Part shown: piece after piece, positions 25,843 to 38,489 of the stretch | How positions within the stretch are numbered: position 1 is the stretch's first letter | Layout of the letters: each line of letters begins with the position of its first letter | Assembly: GCF_020921035.1 (NCBI RefSeq) | Contig: NC_063155.1 | Coordinates: 30,931,294-30,995,293 of the forward strand | Origin: Rhodamnia argentea | Lineage: Eukaryota; Streptophyta; Magnoliopsida; Myrtales; Myrtaceae | Length of the DNA stretch: 64,000 bases | Direction of reading: 5' to 3' | Program-made: the position numbers and the translations under genes | The notes under the pieces: generated by a model | The model's input: only the letters and a program-made list of their open reading frames with translations | What the model was told of the DNA's origin: nothing | Databases searched by the model: none

Positions 25843-26371
25843 ATTGCGACCCATTACAGACACTAACTGAAATTCTTCCCACTAATCCAAGCCCAAGCCC
25901 ATCTAGCCCAGCCGCCCTCCCAATGCGTCCAGAATTTCCAAAGGCCACGATTCACGCGCCACCACTTCGCGTGCAAAACACGTCCCGGGATCTTTTCAGG
26001 TGCCTTGTGTCTCGCGTTGTTTGCTGGCTCAGACTCAGCTACTAATGACGAAATTTTTAAATTTTGCCAAAAAGGAGAAAAATCTCGCACGAGGCGAACC
26101 CAAAATCGTATTTTCAGAAGCACAAGGAAGATGATATATACGAGAAAAAACAAAACCGCCAACGAGTCCTCGCTGTTCCTGCCATCATCCCCCCTCTCCT
26201 CCTACGCTGAAGTCTCCTATATTTGTTCTCAATTCTCTCTCTCTCTCTCTCTCTCTCTCTTCGGTTTCTCTGGAATAATCCGCTCGCCGTCTCCGATCCC
26301 TCTCCCAATTGCTCTCCGACCCGATCTCGTGAATTAGTTTAGTCCCCCGAGCTCGTTCGCTCGATAGCGGA
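25843..26371. other. Promoter and 5' leader of the ORP3-type gene
   Basis: No separate gene is seen. A (TC)n tract at about 26234-26260 lies about 110 bp before the ATG and fits a plant 5' leader. The pyrimidine-rich stretch up to the ATG supports transcription starting near here. Confidence 0.5.
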
Positions 26372-29300
26372 ATGGGGAGTCCGAAGAAGAATCAGAACAA
26401 GGGCTTCTTCGCCGCCATGAGCTCCGGCTTGTCCATGTTCGGCAACGCCGTGCACAGATCTGTCAACGGGTACTCCTCTCCCTCCCTCTCTCTCTCCCCT
26501 CCTTTTCTTCTTCTTCTTCGCGTCTTGCTCGATCCTTCGATTCTCGACGCTTCGTGATGTTTTGCGTTGGTGTGTAGTCGCTTTCCTGAGCTGCGATCAG
26601 CTCTCTGCTCTTCCGGTACTTGCGTCTCCGTCTCCGTTTGTCCGAGTTGTGAATAATTTCGACGTGTTTGGTGCTTGATCTAGTGATTTTAGGACTTGGC
26701 GTGTTGATTCCAGTGCAATTGAATCTTTAGATAGTAGTTCCGCTGCTCGTTTGCGCTGCTTCTGCTGTTTGGATCGGACGCTGGAATCTGGATTGGGGAT
26801 TTCCTGCCATCGTTTGCCTATGGTTAGCCTAATTGACGGTGTTGTTTGAGTGGCTACTGTTGGTGGTGTTGGTAATTAAGTAGGGAGATTAGATTTGACG
26901 GAAGGATGCAGCTCATTAATTCGGTTTGCACCTCCATCACCATGGATCCGAAAAAGTTAAAGACTTCTATGTAAACAGTTATGATCTGACAATCAGTTTG
27001 CTTTTGTTGTACATGCATGAATATTGAATTGACTTATTTAATCTATTAATTGGAAGAGGCAACAGCTTTATGAACTGGCTTGATGGAAAATCTGGTTTAA
27101 AGTGACTGTCTTTTTTTTTTTTCCGTAATTTGTACTTTCGTTTGATGGTTTGCTTCAGTCCTTCTATTATGCAGTAACATTTATCTATTAAGATGTGTAT
27201 TTCCAATAGATATGCATGTCATACGTGTTTGGGACCTGGCTTTGAGTCTTCAGCAGAATGTGTGACATCTTTTGAGCCTTCTTTTTTCATTTTGCAAAGC
27301 TCAAGGCCATCTTCTGGGAGAAAATGTACACGTCCTAAAGCACCTTCTCTCAAGTTCCTCTTGCTCTTGATTATGTGTTTCACATGCTGAAAAGCATAGT
27401 GAATTCATAGCCTTAAGATCGAAAGATGATTAGATTGCTTATTATTGCTGGTGTACCTTGTCAACAATGTGTTATTCTTGTCATTCTTATGCTGAATCAA
27501 TTGCTTGATATAAGTATTGGAGATTTGGTATTGGGTTGTGTATAATCCTTCTTATTTCGTCCAGATTGCTCGGCTATGAAGGTTTAGAAGTCATCAATCC
27601 AGAGGGAGGCAAAGAAGATGCAGAAGAGGAAGCTCAGAAAGGTAGATGGAAGCAGGAGGTATGTTTCTGCTTTATTTCTCTCTGCTGGTTTTTGGATTTG
27701 AAGGAACACTGTCTAAAGATCTTTAAGGTTTCTCTTGGTTGTAACATCTCTTATAAGCCTCAGTCTGAGTTGTGCTTCTCATGCAGTGAGGCTCTTAAGG
27801 AAGAAGTTTGGTTTTTTTTTTTTTTTAATGAGTTATGATTCTCCTATTAAGATATTGTTGCCTGTCTGCCTAATTGGTAATATTTCTTTGTTCATGTGCA
27901 TTTGGCAGTACAACATTTAGTTTGACATGTCCTAAGAAAAATATCATTGTGCTTTAGAAAACTATGTGTCTTGCTTTCTAATGTGAATATTTACCCCTTT
28001 CTTTATAGGATCGAGATGGTTATTGGAAGATGATGCAAAAATATATTGGCTCAGATGTCACGTCAATGGTGACTCTTCCTGTCCTTATTTTTGAACCAAT
28101 GACAATGCTCCAGAAAATGGCAGAGGTGTGAATTGCTTTTTCGGGAGGAAACTCGTGTTTTCTGTTGTTTCACTCGTTTTACCACTTTTCTCACTTGTGT
28201 CTAATGGCATAAAATATGCACCAATTTGACAGTTAATGGAATATTCACATTTACTGGATCGGGCAGATGAATGTGAGGATCCATACATGCGATTGGTCTA
28301 TGCAGGTAATTGCCCTTTGCATTTTCATCTTATTAACCCTTGCAAATACTGTCTGCTAGATGATTGAGTTCTTCAAAAACATTTTCAGCATCATGGGCTA
28401 TATCAGTCTATTATGCCTATCAAAGGACATGGAAGCCTTTCAATCCCATTCTTGGGGAGACTTATGAATTGGCGAATCATGGCGGTATTACGTTTATTTC
28501 TGAGCAGGTCAGTGTTTGAAATAGTCATCTCCGTGAAAATTTTGACATTAATAGCTATCAACTTCCTGTCTTCATTTTCACCAAAAAAAAAAAAAAAAAT
28601 TCCTGTCTTCGGCATATACTTGTTTCAGCAGCCTTTGACTTATCAGTGTTGTTTCATCTGAATGGTATCATGTTCTGAATCATTTCATGGAGAGCAGCCA
28701 GATTGTTAGAATACATCTGCATTGTATTTGTAATGCCACATTATGTCGGTTTTTGGTAATAAATATTTGCTGTGTTCGTTCAGGTCTGTCATCATCCTCC
28801 AATGAGTGCCGGGCATGCGGAAAATGATCATTTCACTTATGATGTGACATCAAAATTAAAAACCAAATTCTTAGGGAACTCTGTTGATGTTTTTCCTGTA
28901 GGAAGGTACGGATGATTTTCTCTTTGCATGTCAATTTTTCCATTTAAATTTTCTCGATGCAAGTGTTTCAGTTGTTAGGACATCTTATCTTTTTCATGTG
29001 CGTGCAATACATTCATTCTTGACACTCGAAGAACCTATATTTTGTCCCTAATAATTTGCTTTAATCAGTGGGTCAATCCTTATCACTGCCTAATTGGAAC
29101 AAGCTGCACTTCAGTTGTTACTAAATTGGAGTTGGTAATTACTTGTGGTTCAATTTTTTGTTTTTGTGTGGGACCAGTGATTTGTTGTCCATTGTACTTA
29201 GAAGAGGATTGAGTTTTGTTGCACATTTTATGACACTCTCCTAAAGCCCTTAATGATGGATAAGTGGTTATTTGATTGCAGAACACGCGTCACTCTTAAA

Positions 29301-29663
29301 CGAGATGGTGTGGTTTTAGATTTGGTGCCACCCCCGACAAAGGTTAACAATCTGATTTTTGGACGGACTTGGGTTGACTCCCCTGGGGAGATGGTCATGA
29401 CAAATTTGACTACTGGAGACAAAGTCGTGCTGTACTTCCAACCATGCGGCTGGTTTGGGTAATTAGCTGCTCTGTATTCTTGTACCCATGCATTTTCTTT
29501 AGTATTGTTGGTTGGGCTATTCCTTGTTGTAGATCTATCATATTATACCTTATAGGAAGAGTGTCATGTCCGTGAAGTTGCTAAAAAGTAGTCTTTCTAG
29601 TTACCTCTCTGCCTCCCCCCACCCCCCCCCAAAAAAAAAAAAACCCAAAAATATGTATATATG

Positions 29664-29709
<46 letters not shown>

Positions 29710-31481
29710 AAATTTGTTTATCACTGGTCCTGCTCATGAATTTCAATTCATTGCAGAGCTGGTCGTTATGAGGTTGATGGTTATGTTTATAATGCCGCCG
29801 AAGAACCAAAAATCTTGATGACGGGGAAGTGGCATGAGTCGATGAGTTATCAACCATGCGACATGGAAGGAGAGCCTCTTCCAGGCACAGAATTAAAAGA
29901 GGTTTGAACAGTAAAATGTCTTTCATTTCTTTTTTTTTCAGATACTTCCCTGTATGAAACAACTTTTCAGTTTCTCTGTCCCTGCTCTTTGTTCTACTTC
30001 ACTGTTAAGGTTGTCATGGTAAACAGCAATACTGCCCGTCTCCTTTCCATGTCATCTACTTATTCCTTTGTTTGGGACTGTTTCCTAGTAGGGTTGAATT
30101 GAGGGGGCGTGGAAGCTCACAACATGAGTGAAAAACTGGAGAGAGAATTGAATCAAGGGGCAATGGAGTTTATGTATATACGATAATGTCAAACTAACTT
30201 TCTCTACAAGAGGAGTCTTACCATATCTGTTTTTTTGGCGACATTCAGCTACTTTCTACTTCTTGTTATTATATTTTAAAATTAAAAAAAAATTGAGAGT
30301 TCATGGTTCTTTTTACAGTTTCCAGCCATGCCTTCACAAATCTGCCTTTGCCCCTTTGGGCGTGAAATACTGTAAATTGATCATTTTCATTGGTTCTATA
30401 CTCAACTGTCATCTTGCTAATACTCATTTGTTAAGTGTGCCTACCTAATTGCTCACTATTGTGAGCACAGATCTTGTATAATGTTTAATTTACTTATGGG
30501 ATATATTTAGCAACTGAAGGGTTTGGCTGGATTCTCCATCTTGGCTATTGCATGTGGATGTTATTTCAACCTAGGTACCTAACGTCCACCCGCACACATT
30601 ACAGGGAAAATGAAAAGGTAGATATGATGAGAAGAGAATGAGCCGAAAAAACACATAAATTCACTTCTTTCCTAGGTATTTGACTATGGGTACAGCTGTG
30701 TGAGAGGCAGCTAAGAGCATGAGTACTTAACTGTGTTTTTTGAGGTTATCTCCTTATATTGCTTATGCTTCTGTACTCTTGGGTTTGAGCTTTCACTAAC
30801 CATGTAGGTGTTGTCTTCACCTTCAATACTACTTAGCTGTTAAAAGCATTGCTATTATTGACCAAAGTTTTTTCCTCTTTGATAAGCTATTGACCAAATG
30901 TCATTGGTATCTATAGGTTTGGCATGTTGCCGAAGTTCCAGCAAATGACAAATTCCAGTATACTTATTTTGCGCACAAACTGAATAGCTTCCAGACTGCT
31001 CCTAGGAAGTTGCTGGCATCAGATTCTCGTTTACGTCCTGATAGATATGCCCTTGAAAAGGGTGATCTCTCCAAAGCTGGCGTTGAAAAGAGCAGGTCTC
31101 TCTCTCTCTCTGATGGTGGAAACCATCAACAATGAATCTGGACAAAATTTTGGAACCGAATTACACAAGCGCTCCAAATTCTCCTTTTTAGTGATTTACC
31201 AAGCCTTTATGTTTTCTTTTTGCTTGTCTTGCAGATTGGAGGAGAGGCAAAGAGCTGAAAAGAGAGAACGAGAGTCCAAGAATCAAAAGTTTATCCCTAG
31301 ATGGTTTGATCTAACTGATGAAGTCACACCTACTCCCTGGGGTGATTTGGAAGTTTACAATTACAATGGAAGATACATGGAACACCGAGCTGCTGCAGAT
31401 AGTTCTGACAGCAGTAACGAGATTGATGTCACATCCATTGAATTTAATCCATGGCAATATCATGATGTATCTACGGAATAA
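26372..31481 (+). CDS. Oxysterol-binding-protein-related protein, ORP3 type (lipid transfer), ten exons
   Basis: This is a cytosolic sterol/phosphoinositide-binding protein of the short plant ORP3 type, whose Arabidopsis members work at the endoplasmic reticulum. Coding exons are 26372-26469, 27565-27658, 28009-28125, 28233-28305, 28389-28507, 28784-28905, 29282-29458, 29757-29901, 30917-31095 and 31235-31481. All introns are GT..AG and all phases agree, giving 456 residues, the usual length. There is no PH domain. The ORD domain starts near residue 80 ([18 protein letters not shown]). Its landmarks are NPILGETYE, the signature EQVCHHPP at 166-173, [19 protein letters not shown] and the C-terminal FIPRWFDL with PTPWGD. 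The common signature is EQVSHHPP; cysteine replaces serine here, which I believe is normal for ORP3. The stop codon is followed at once by GGTAAT, which could be a splice donor in the 3' UTR. Confidence 0.95.
29651..29706. repeat. (TA)n microsatellite in an ORP intron
   Basis: About 25 TA/TG-interrupted units lie in the intron between exons 7 and 8 of the ORP gene, next to a C-run and an A-run. The tract is likely length-variable. Confidence 0.9.
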
Positions 31482-33131
31482 GGTAATCCTGCCCTAGATT
31501 TGGCTTGTTGGACTATGCAGATTATTCATGGAACTTTCTGGTGTGAAATGTTAGATAAATACTTCTTGTAGCCTGTTAACGTCAAATTTTTGGTCTGTCA
31601 TTTTCTCTTTTTTCCCATTTTGATCCTAGTTCATTTATTATTCCCAAATATAGTTGTAGCTATATGTTTCTCATGCCTAGAATTAATTATGTTCTTTTGT
31701 GATTTTCCTTATTGTTTTGTTGATCCACTTTGAATCACCCAACTGTCTCTAGATTTATGAACATAATAAATAGATTAAGATAATGAAGTGTCATAGAGAA
31801 TCGTGATCATATCGTGGGTTCTGTACTAAACAGATGCAAGAATGAGGACCGACTACAAAGCTGCCTGAGGAAGAGATTGAGATATTTGACAGATTAATCG
31901 ATTTCCTTTTGGACCAAACGTAAACAACTTTGACCAAAGAGTAGTGCCTCGTTGGATTTAGATATTTCCCTGGAGATGCTGTGAATAGCCTCGCTGTTTG
32001 TTTGCAATGAGGTTTTTGTGATTTATCATCTTGGAAATGCAAGTAAGCAGACTAGATGTTCAGCTTGATCATGTCTTGCTCTTGGTGGACCCAGCTACTT
32101 GACATTGAGTGACAATGCCAAATCTATTATCGTGTGTGGATTTTAGATTTCCCTTCGCAGAGTGCATTATGATGTAGGGGTGTTCATAGGCCAAATGGTA
32201 TAATACGCGAAAGGCTTGAGGGCAGTAGTATTCATGCCTCTACTGGTCACCAAGGTCAAGTTCTTGTTCTCGTCCTGTTGGTTCCAGAAGCGGGGCTCTG
32301 GATTTGAAATTTATGATTTGATGTGTTGGCGTTGATCTGGGATTGTAGATGCAACTGATGAGCCGCCTTTCTTTGAAATTCGTTCCCGAAGATTCTTGTC
32401 TCCTTATTTCCCATATCTATTTCAGGTGCATGATTGTCCGACTAACAGAATGCCCAAATTTATGGGTATGTGAGACCCATCTGGAGAGACCATGAGTACT
32501 TGAATTAGCCGGAGTTGGGTTTCATGTAGGGCTGTCAAATGAGTTGAGCCGAAAATGGCTCGATCCAAATTGATGCATTTACATGCCCATTTAGTGGCTC
32601 ATATCTGATCCGGACCTCACTCAGCTCATTTATGAAGATATTTTCATATGTAATATATCCTATGAAAATTCGTATCCATTTAGTTAATTCATTTTAAACT
32701 CTTCATGTGTGTATGTTTTTTAGATGAATTGTTATTTACATTAATATATTAAAAAAACGGCGATCAAACATTGCATGGTATTTTCACTTTTTGAATTCAT
32801 TTACAATGAAGAAAAAGAGAGAGTTAATACTTGGTACATATTGAATGAAATGGAAGATATTGAAAAAGATAATTTGTGCTGACCATGGATTACAATAGCA
32901 AAAACTAAAACTAGAATATCATATGAAAATAACAATGTCAAATGTAACTAAGGAAAGGTATACTTCGAGATTAATGAAAATAAAATATAATGGGCAAAAG
33001 AAGAAGCCGTTGTTATTTTTTTAACAAGGGTGAAGTTGGGCCCATCTCACGAGACCACCAAGACTTCTCTTAATTTGGAATAGTCTGATGAGTCCATTAT
33101 TTGCTCATAGAAGGTGAAGATAGAGTCACAA
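31482..33131. other. 3' region of the ORP gene and spacer
   Basis: The start probably holds the 3' untranslated region. A lone hAT-like left end (TAGGGCTGTCAAATGAG at about 32528) is visible, but I found no matching right end. No other gene is seen. Confidence 0.45.
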
Positions 33132-33560
33132 AAGGTGAGTAGAGGTGTCAATATGGGTCTTTGATCCATTTTTAAACTCACTTTTATTCACTTGGGTTAT
33201 ATATAGGTTCAGTAATTTTAAAAAAATTGGTCAAATATGGATTTAAGCTTATAAAGTCTATTCAAATATAAGTTTTAACTTAACCTATTTTTTATCCATT
33301 TTGAATTTATTTTTGGCCTTATGGCATGCAGCTTCTCAAGAATCACTTGTAAAAGGGCCTTAATTTTACTAGTTTATATATATATATAAGTAAAATAGAG
33401 AAAAAAAATAAAAGACGTTTTCGAACGCCATTGCCGCTCGCTACCGCCACCATCAACTACCGCTTGCCACCACTGCCCGCCTGCCACCTTTGCTCGCCGA
33501 CCGCCGCCTGCCACCAATGGCCTTAACTACTACATTTTTCAGCCACGTTCATTAGAATGC

Positions 33561-33998
33561 TCAGTGCTTGAGAATTGAGTTGGCAGAAGAAAAAGCGAAA
33601 GAGAAAAGGGAAGCCTTGTTATGTATAGCAAGATTCATGAGAGAAGAGATTAGCTTCTGGAGCTCGTAGGACACCGGCTTAGTGCACCTCACGAACGTGC
33701 AGCACAGGTTACAGACCGGCTTCTGGAGCTCAGCGGACGTGAACTCGTTCCCGTCTACCAATGCGTGGTAGTGAGACGGCCGGCTAGTTCCTTTTACTCC
33801 CGAGTGGCTACACAAGTAGAAATCGTACTCCCTCGGATGAGTTATTACCGTGTCCGCCACTATCCCAGGTGGGGTGTTCTCGTCAAAGACCTGGTTTTTG
33901 GTCGAGGGAAGATCGGCATCATTGAGGAAATAGCCTCGTGTGGTGCCTCTTGGCCTATAGCCGGGGAATCGCGCACAGCCTTTCTTAATGGCGAGCAC
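33561..33998 (-). pseudogene. Fragment of an Argonaute PIWI domain
   Basis: This 145-codon frame contains the C-terminal part of a plant Argonaute PIWI domain at residues 27-110 (positions 33920-33669). The recognisable run includes PPGIVADTVITHP, EYDFYLCSH, GVKGTSRPSHYH, FTSAELQK and TFVRCTKPVS. From memory the phrasing fits the AGO7/AGO2 side of the family better than AGO1. The N-terminal bulk of the protein, the PAZ and MID domains and the end of PIWI (the VPPAYYAHLAA block) are absent, and a usual tryptophan after HYH is replaced. After TKPVS the sequence jumps to a second ELQKL-like stretch. The 13-bp word GCTTCTGGAGCTC occurs on both sides of that jump. It is intronless and sits within transposon-like borders, so it is called a captured or retroposed fragment. 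Confidence 0.8.
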
Positions 33999-34166
33999 CT
34001 CCGCCGGTTTGCTGTCTCCGGTCAGCGGTGGCGGGGGGGAGGCGACGGCGGCCAGTGGCCGGACTTTCTTAATAAATTAGAAAAAATAAATATTTCATGA
34101 TTTGGTTAAATATAAAAATATTTAAATAATACAGGTCGAGTCGAGTATGGGTTGGATATGGGTTGG

Positions 34167-35340
34167 TGTGACAACCTAAATTTTGACTTGATTAATGGGA
34201 GGATTAGTTGGTTCGAACTTGAAATTTTTATGATAGATTGGAGCAACAATATTGAACTTGCAAGGACACTGGATCACGAAGAGGTCATTCGCGCCCGGAA
34301 TTTGCACACGGTTCGGGTGCGAAGCCTTTTCGGCCACCCTTCTCTTCTTTAAAACCCCCTATTCCTTCCACTCGCTCTATCTCCTCTCCTTCTCTTTCCC
34401 GCGGACACACCCCTCCCTCCCCTCGTGTTCTCTGCCTATCTCTCTCGCTAGCTCCACCCGAGTGACCTGCAAGCTCGATTGAGCTCGAGATCGACTGCCT
34501 GACGCCGCTCCTTCAACAGCAACTCACACGGCGGTAGCGACTCAACACTTGGCTCGCTCAAACCAACCTGCACGCCGCTGCCGACCCGTGAAGCCTGCGA
34601 GAAAGGAAAACGAGCCCGAGCTCGTTTCGCCATCAATTTCGTCTCCGTCTTCTTCGAACGACAATTCCAATTGTTAGATATGCCGATCACACTCGACTCC
34701 CAATTGCATCTATGGCACCCCTTCTAACTTCTCGTACACTATGGAGACCATCACGTGTACAGGTGGCTCTGCCACTAGATTTGTGAGATTGGTCACGATG
34801 CTGGAGCTGGCAGTGGAGTCCATCAGGTTCGTGACGTATCAGTTCTTTGCCATTCGTACCTGCTAGAAGTGGCGGTTCAAGGTAGGCAAGTTGAGATCAG
34901 AGTCTGGAGGAGTACAGATAGATTTTTGGGGATGATAGTTGACGCGACGGTTGCTTTTTGTGCTGATGGCACGACATAGCTAGGTATGATTTGCGGAGGA
35001 TATCGGCGGAGGTAAATAGAAGGGGGCTAGTTTAATTTTGGTTATCTCCCTCTAGTTCGATCTTGTTTTGTCTTAGAATGATGCATTTAAACTATTATTA
35101 TATATAAAAGTAAGTACTTCATAAATCTGTTGAATAATCTTGCTGCCTGCGTGCTATTGGATAGAGCATGGATCCAGCAGCCATACCCTTAGATATCGTG
35201 TCTGCCTTATGTTTTACATGCATTTGTACTTTTGTTTAGTCTTCCATATGTACCCTATTATTTATAGTAAAAGATTAAAACAGAACGCGATTAGAGCATA
35301 GATCAAGGTCGGGATCTCGATAAGATTGGCATCAGAGTGC
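34167..35340 (+). mobile_element. LTR-retrotransposon remnant (LTR plus primer-binding site)
   Basis: The segment starts TGTGACAACCTAAATTTTGA, a common plant LTR start. It ends next to TGGCATCAGAGTGC at 35327-35340, one or two changes from the initiator-tRNA-Met primer-binding site TGGTATCAGAGC. No gag or pol frame follows, so only the left end remains, nested in the surrounding element. The LTR boundary is inferred; no second LTR is available for comparison. Confidence 0.5.
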
Positions 35341-35643
35341 TGATTAAAGTTTGACCCCGATAGTTGGATCGAGTATGGATCGTTAAATTTGTAATGATGA
35401 AAATTGGTTAAAACGGGTTAAATGGATCAATATGAGTCGGACCATATTCGACCTGACCAAAATCCGACCCAATCCACCCCTTTGACACCTCTAAAGGTGA
35501 TTGGATTTGGATAAATTATGAACTTATTCAACACCCATCGTTTTTTGGCTTTGCCCTTTTAAATTCGTTTATAACTCATTTACTAAATATAAATAACCTA
35601 TATAATGACTTGGCCCATCAATTATAAATTAAAATAGGTCTAA

Positions 35644-36603
35644 GACTCCGTTTGTTTCGTAGAAAATGAGATCTTTCTGGAAAATATTTTCAAGAAAGTT
35701 ATTTTCCAAGAAAATAGCAATATTTTCCGACGTTTTACGGAAATCTAAAAATAAATTGAAAAATATTTTCCATTTTTCGATAGAGAAAATTAATTTTCAC
35801 CGTATATGTTTTTTGATACATTTTTATTTTTTAATCAATTTTTTTAATTATTTTCTTTTATTTTTTTAATTCTTTTATTTTTTCCTTTTTCCTTTCTTCC
35901 TTCACCTAACAGCCACGGGCCATGGCAACCGGCGGCCGAGCCTTGCCACCGACAAGTGAGGCGAGCCTCAACATCGCCAAATTTGTGAGCCTCACCATCG
36001 ACGAGGCCGCGAGGCTCATGGCTCGCCTCGCCACCTCGAGCATCAGCGAGGAGAGAGAACGAGTCGTTCTCTCCGAACTCAGTCCTCCTCGCGGCCACTC
36101 CAAAGCTCCAGACCATCCTCTTCGCCAAGGAAGTGTCGGACTTCGAGGGCGAGCACCCTACAGCCAAGAGCGAAGTAGAAATAGAGGAGTCGCCATCGCA
36201 GAACAGGAGCAATAAGAAATCGAGGAACACGAGAGGGAAGAAGAAGACGTAGCAAGAGCAGCAAGAGCCTTTCGGAGCTCAAGGGTTTCATGGATCTAGG
36301 TTTCGTGTTCGAAGAGAGAGAACGAGCTGCAGAGGCTGTGAGAAGCGAGACGGGGGAGGGGGGAAGAGGGGGAGAGGGGAAGACTTTCTTATTTCATAAA
36401 TTGATATTCCTTTCTCACGCGAAAGAGAGAAGTGTAAGACAAAGATGGAGGGGAACATGATTTCCCTTTCTTCATATTTAGAAGGATATTGTCCATTGAC
36501 CGGAAAAATCTTGTCCTTGATCACAAATTTTCTGCTCTCCAAACACCAGAAATTGGAAAAAAAAAAATTTCAAGAAAATATTTTGTATGAAACAAACGGA
36601 GCC
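35644..36603. mobile_element. Tourist/Harbinger-like element, 960 bp
   Basis: The ends are GACTCCGTTTGTTTCGTA and, inverted, GGCTCCGTTTGTTTCATA. TAA flanks both sides (35641-35643 and 36604-36606). The arms extend about 50 bp and include AAAATATTTTC-type words. The centre (about 35915-36240) is GC-rich and leaves overlapping frames of up to 128 codons open on both strands; none resembles a transposase or any protein I know. Confidence 0.7.
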
Positions 36604-36634
36604 TAAGGTTTATTTTGAAGTATCTAGTTTCAAG

Positions 36635-37193
36635 TAAGGGTGATTGGTTTCAGAGTAAGTAATTTCCACCCTAGGTGGGTCCATGGAACCGCTCCCACTG
36701 AGGCCCTTTTTTGTTTTCATCAAAAAAGAATGCATGTTGATTTGTTGTTTGTAGAAAAACCTTCAAATACGTGCAAAGAATACTTCACTTTCTTCTTAGT
36801 ACTTCGAACGGTGAGTAGATTGAAGAAACTAAAAAGAGGCAAATGACAACAATTAGGGTTTTCAACTTACAGCTAATGAAGGCAACTGAGAGCGAGAGAG
36901 GGAGGTGAGGCCTTGAGTCTTGTCTGCGAAGAACGGCCGTAAGCGCGGCCGTGAGTTGATGGGAGTTGAATGTCTAGACCAAGATGAAACAAGACGATTG
37001 ACTAGCGAGATGAGGGATTTAGGGTTTTAGTTTTCTTATTTATATTTACCGGTCTAGCCCTAGTGAGTGGTTCAACACCTGATATCCGGAATTGGCCGGT
37101 ACCTACCGGTTTTCTTGGGACCCACTAGTTTTGAGCCGTTCCGATCCAGTTCTTGGTGGTTGAGGTAATTCTCAATTTCTTTGCACACCCCTA
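36635..37193. mobile_element. hAT-like MITE, 559 bp
   Basis: The left end TAAGGGTGATTGG and the inverted right end TAGGGGTGTGCAAAG are flanked by GTTTCAAG and ATTTCAAG, agreeing at 7 of 8 bases. The right half contains words such as ACCGGT and GATCCAGTTCTTGG, shared in style with the other hAT-like copies here. Confidence 0.6.
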
Positions 37194-38480
37194 ATTTCAA
37201 GTCACCAGGAACTCCACTTGTTTCCAAAGATATGCAATTTTTCCGGATCAACTCTCTCTCTCTCTACCCGCTTCTATAGTGATAGTGTGGGCATGGATGC
37301 TGCGACCTTTGTGGCTACCGGCTGACATTATCTATGTGCAGTTTTGCGATTAACAAACCGAGTACAAACGGATGGGAGCTAGGCTTCATTAGATTGGGAG
37401 CACAAAGGAGGAGAGACTTGCTTATGCATATGCGCTGGTGATTAGGTAGGTGATGACTCGATGAGGTAGTTTAGATCTTTCGGCCGATCACCCCATTTCT
37501 TGTGTACCCGGGTACGGTTTCTGGGAACTCTACTGTTTCTCGAAAGCATGAGCTCGAGACTCGTGAGTATCGACTAAACTAAAATGGAAAGGTTACAATT
37601 TTGAAGATGCGGTACTCATTAGCGGGCGTCTGGTATGTGACGATGTTTTTGTCCATCTCCTAATCTCTGGGTTAACTACATCTTCCACCTTTTCACAAAT
37701 CTAGGGTGACGACAAGAGTCACTTCCGCTGAGATTCTTGGTTGGGAATGTTGTTAATTTGGACATGTAGTTGGCCGCCTAATCTTTGAATCTAATCCAAA
37801 CTTAAAAACGTTACTCAGCTGCTGGCGGGATTAGGAGAGTTCAGTCTTATACTTCACCTAATCAGTGTCCACATGCTTTTTTTGCTTAAATGTTGAACCA
37901 AACTTCCTCCTCTGCATAAAGTTTTGTTTTAAAAATCAACGTAAAGAGTAGGGAAGGGCAACCAGTTAACGGTTCCTTCTGGACGCTACAAAAAAGGTCT
38001 CGCACCGGTCGTAAAACCATCAATTTGATTCAAATCTACTCCACTGCTCTCGAAATTCAATGGTCCGAAGTCAGCGGAGCTCATCGCCGCAACCAATAAA
38101 GGTGGTGGCGATCGGGGATATATCTCCACACAAGATACGTCACAGCCAAACAGACCAGCATGAGCTGTTCGGAGATTCAATCGCAGAGCGAATCGTAATC
38201 GCGATCTCCCAATGACTAATATATACTCCTCTACCTAATAAGTATTGCTGACTTTTGAGTGAAAAACTGGCAGGAAATGAATTGTGAATGGACTGTGAAA
38301 GTCATCAGACTCTCCCGTTGATAGGGCCCGCTTTTGCCCTCTCTGTCCTTTTGAAATTGATATACAGCCCCAACGAGGGTCGTCTTGAATCTTGATACAT
38401 CAATAATTGACTAGAATTGCCAAATCAACCAACCCTCCTTGATCGACTTGATGCCATCCAATTTGATTTGCTTTGCAATT
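37194..38480. other. Spacer without a supported gene
   Basis: The sequence is non-coding. A 64-codon minus-strand frame (37986-38180) has no recognisable features. Confidence 0.4.
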
Positions 38481-38489
38481 GAGAAGAGG

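Larger units (their letters stand above)
33140..35493. mobile_element. Composite hAT-like element containing captured and nested sequence
   Basis: The left end TAGAGGTGTCAATATGGG and the inverted right end TAGAGGTGTCAAAGGGG are nearly identical for 12 bases. They are flanked by AAGGTGAG and AAGGTGAT, agreeing at 7 of 8 bases, as for a hAT insertion. The 2.35-kb interior is a mosaic: a GC-rich patch, an Argonaute-derived open frame on the minus strand, and an LTR-like segment. No hAT transposase is seen. The two ends could instead belong to separate elements that happen to face each other. Confidence 0.5.
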
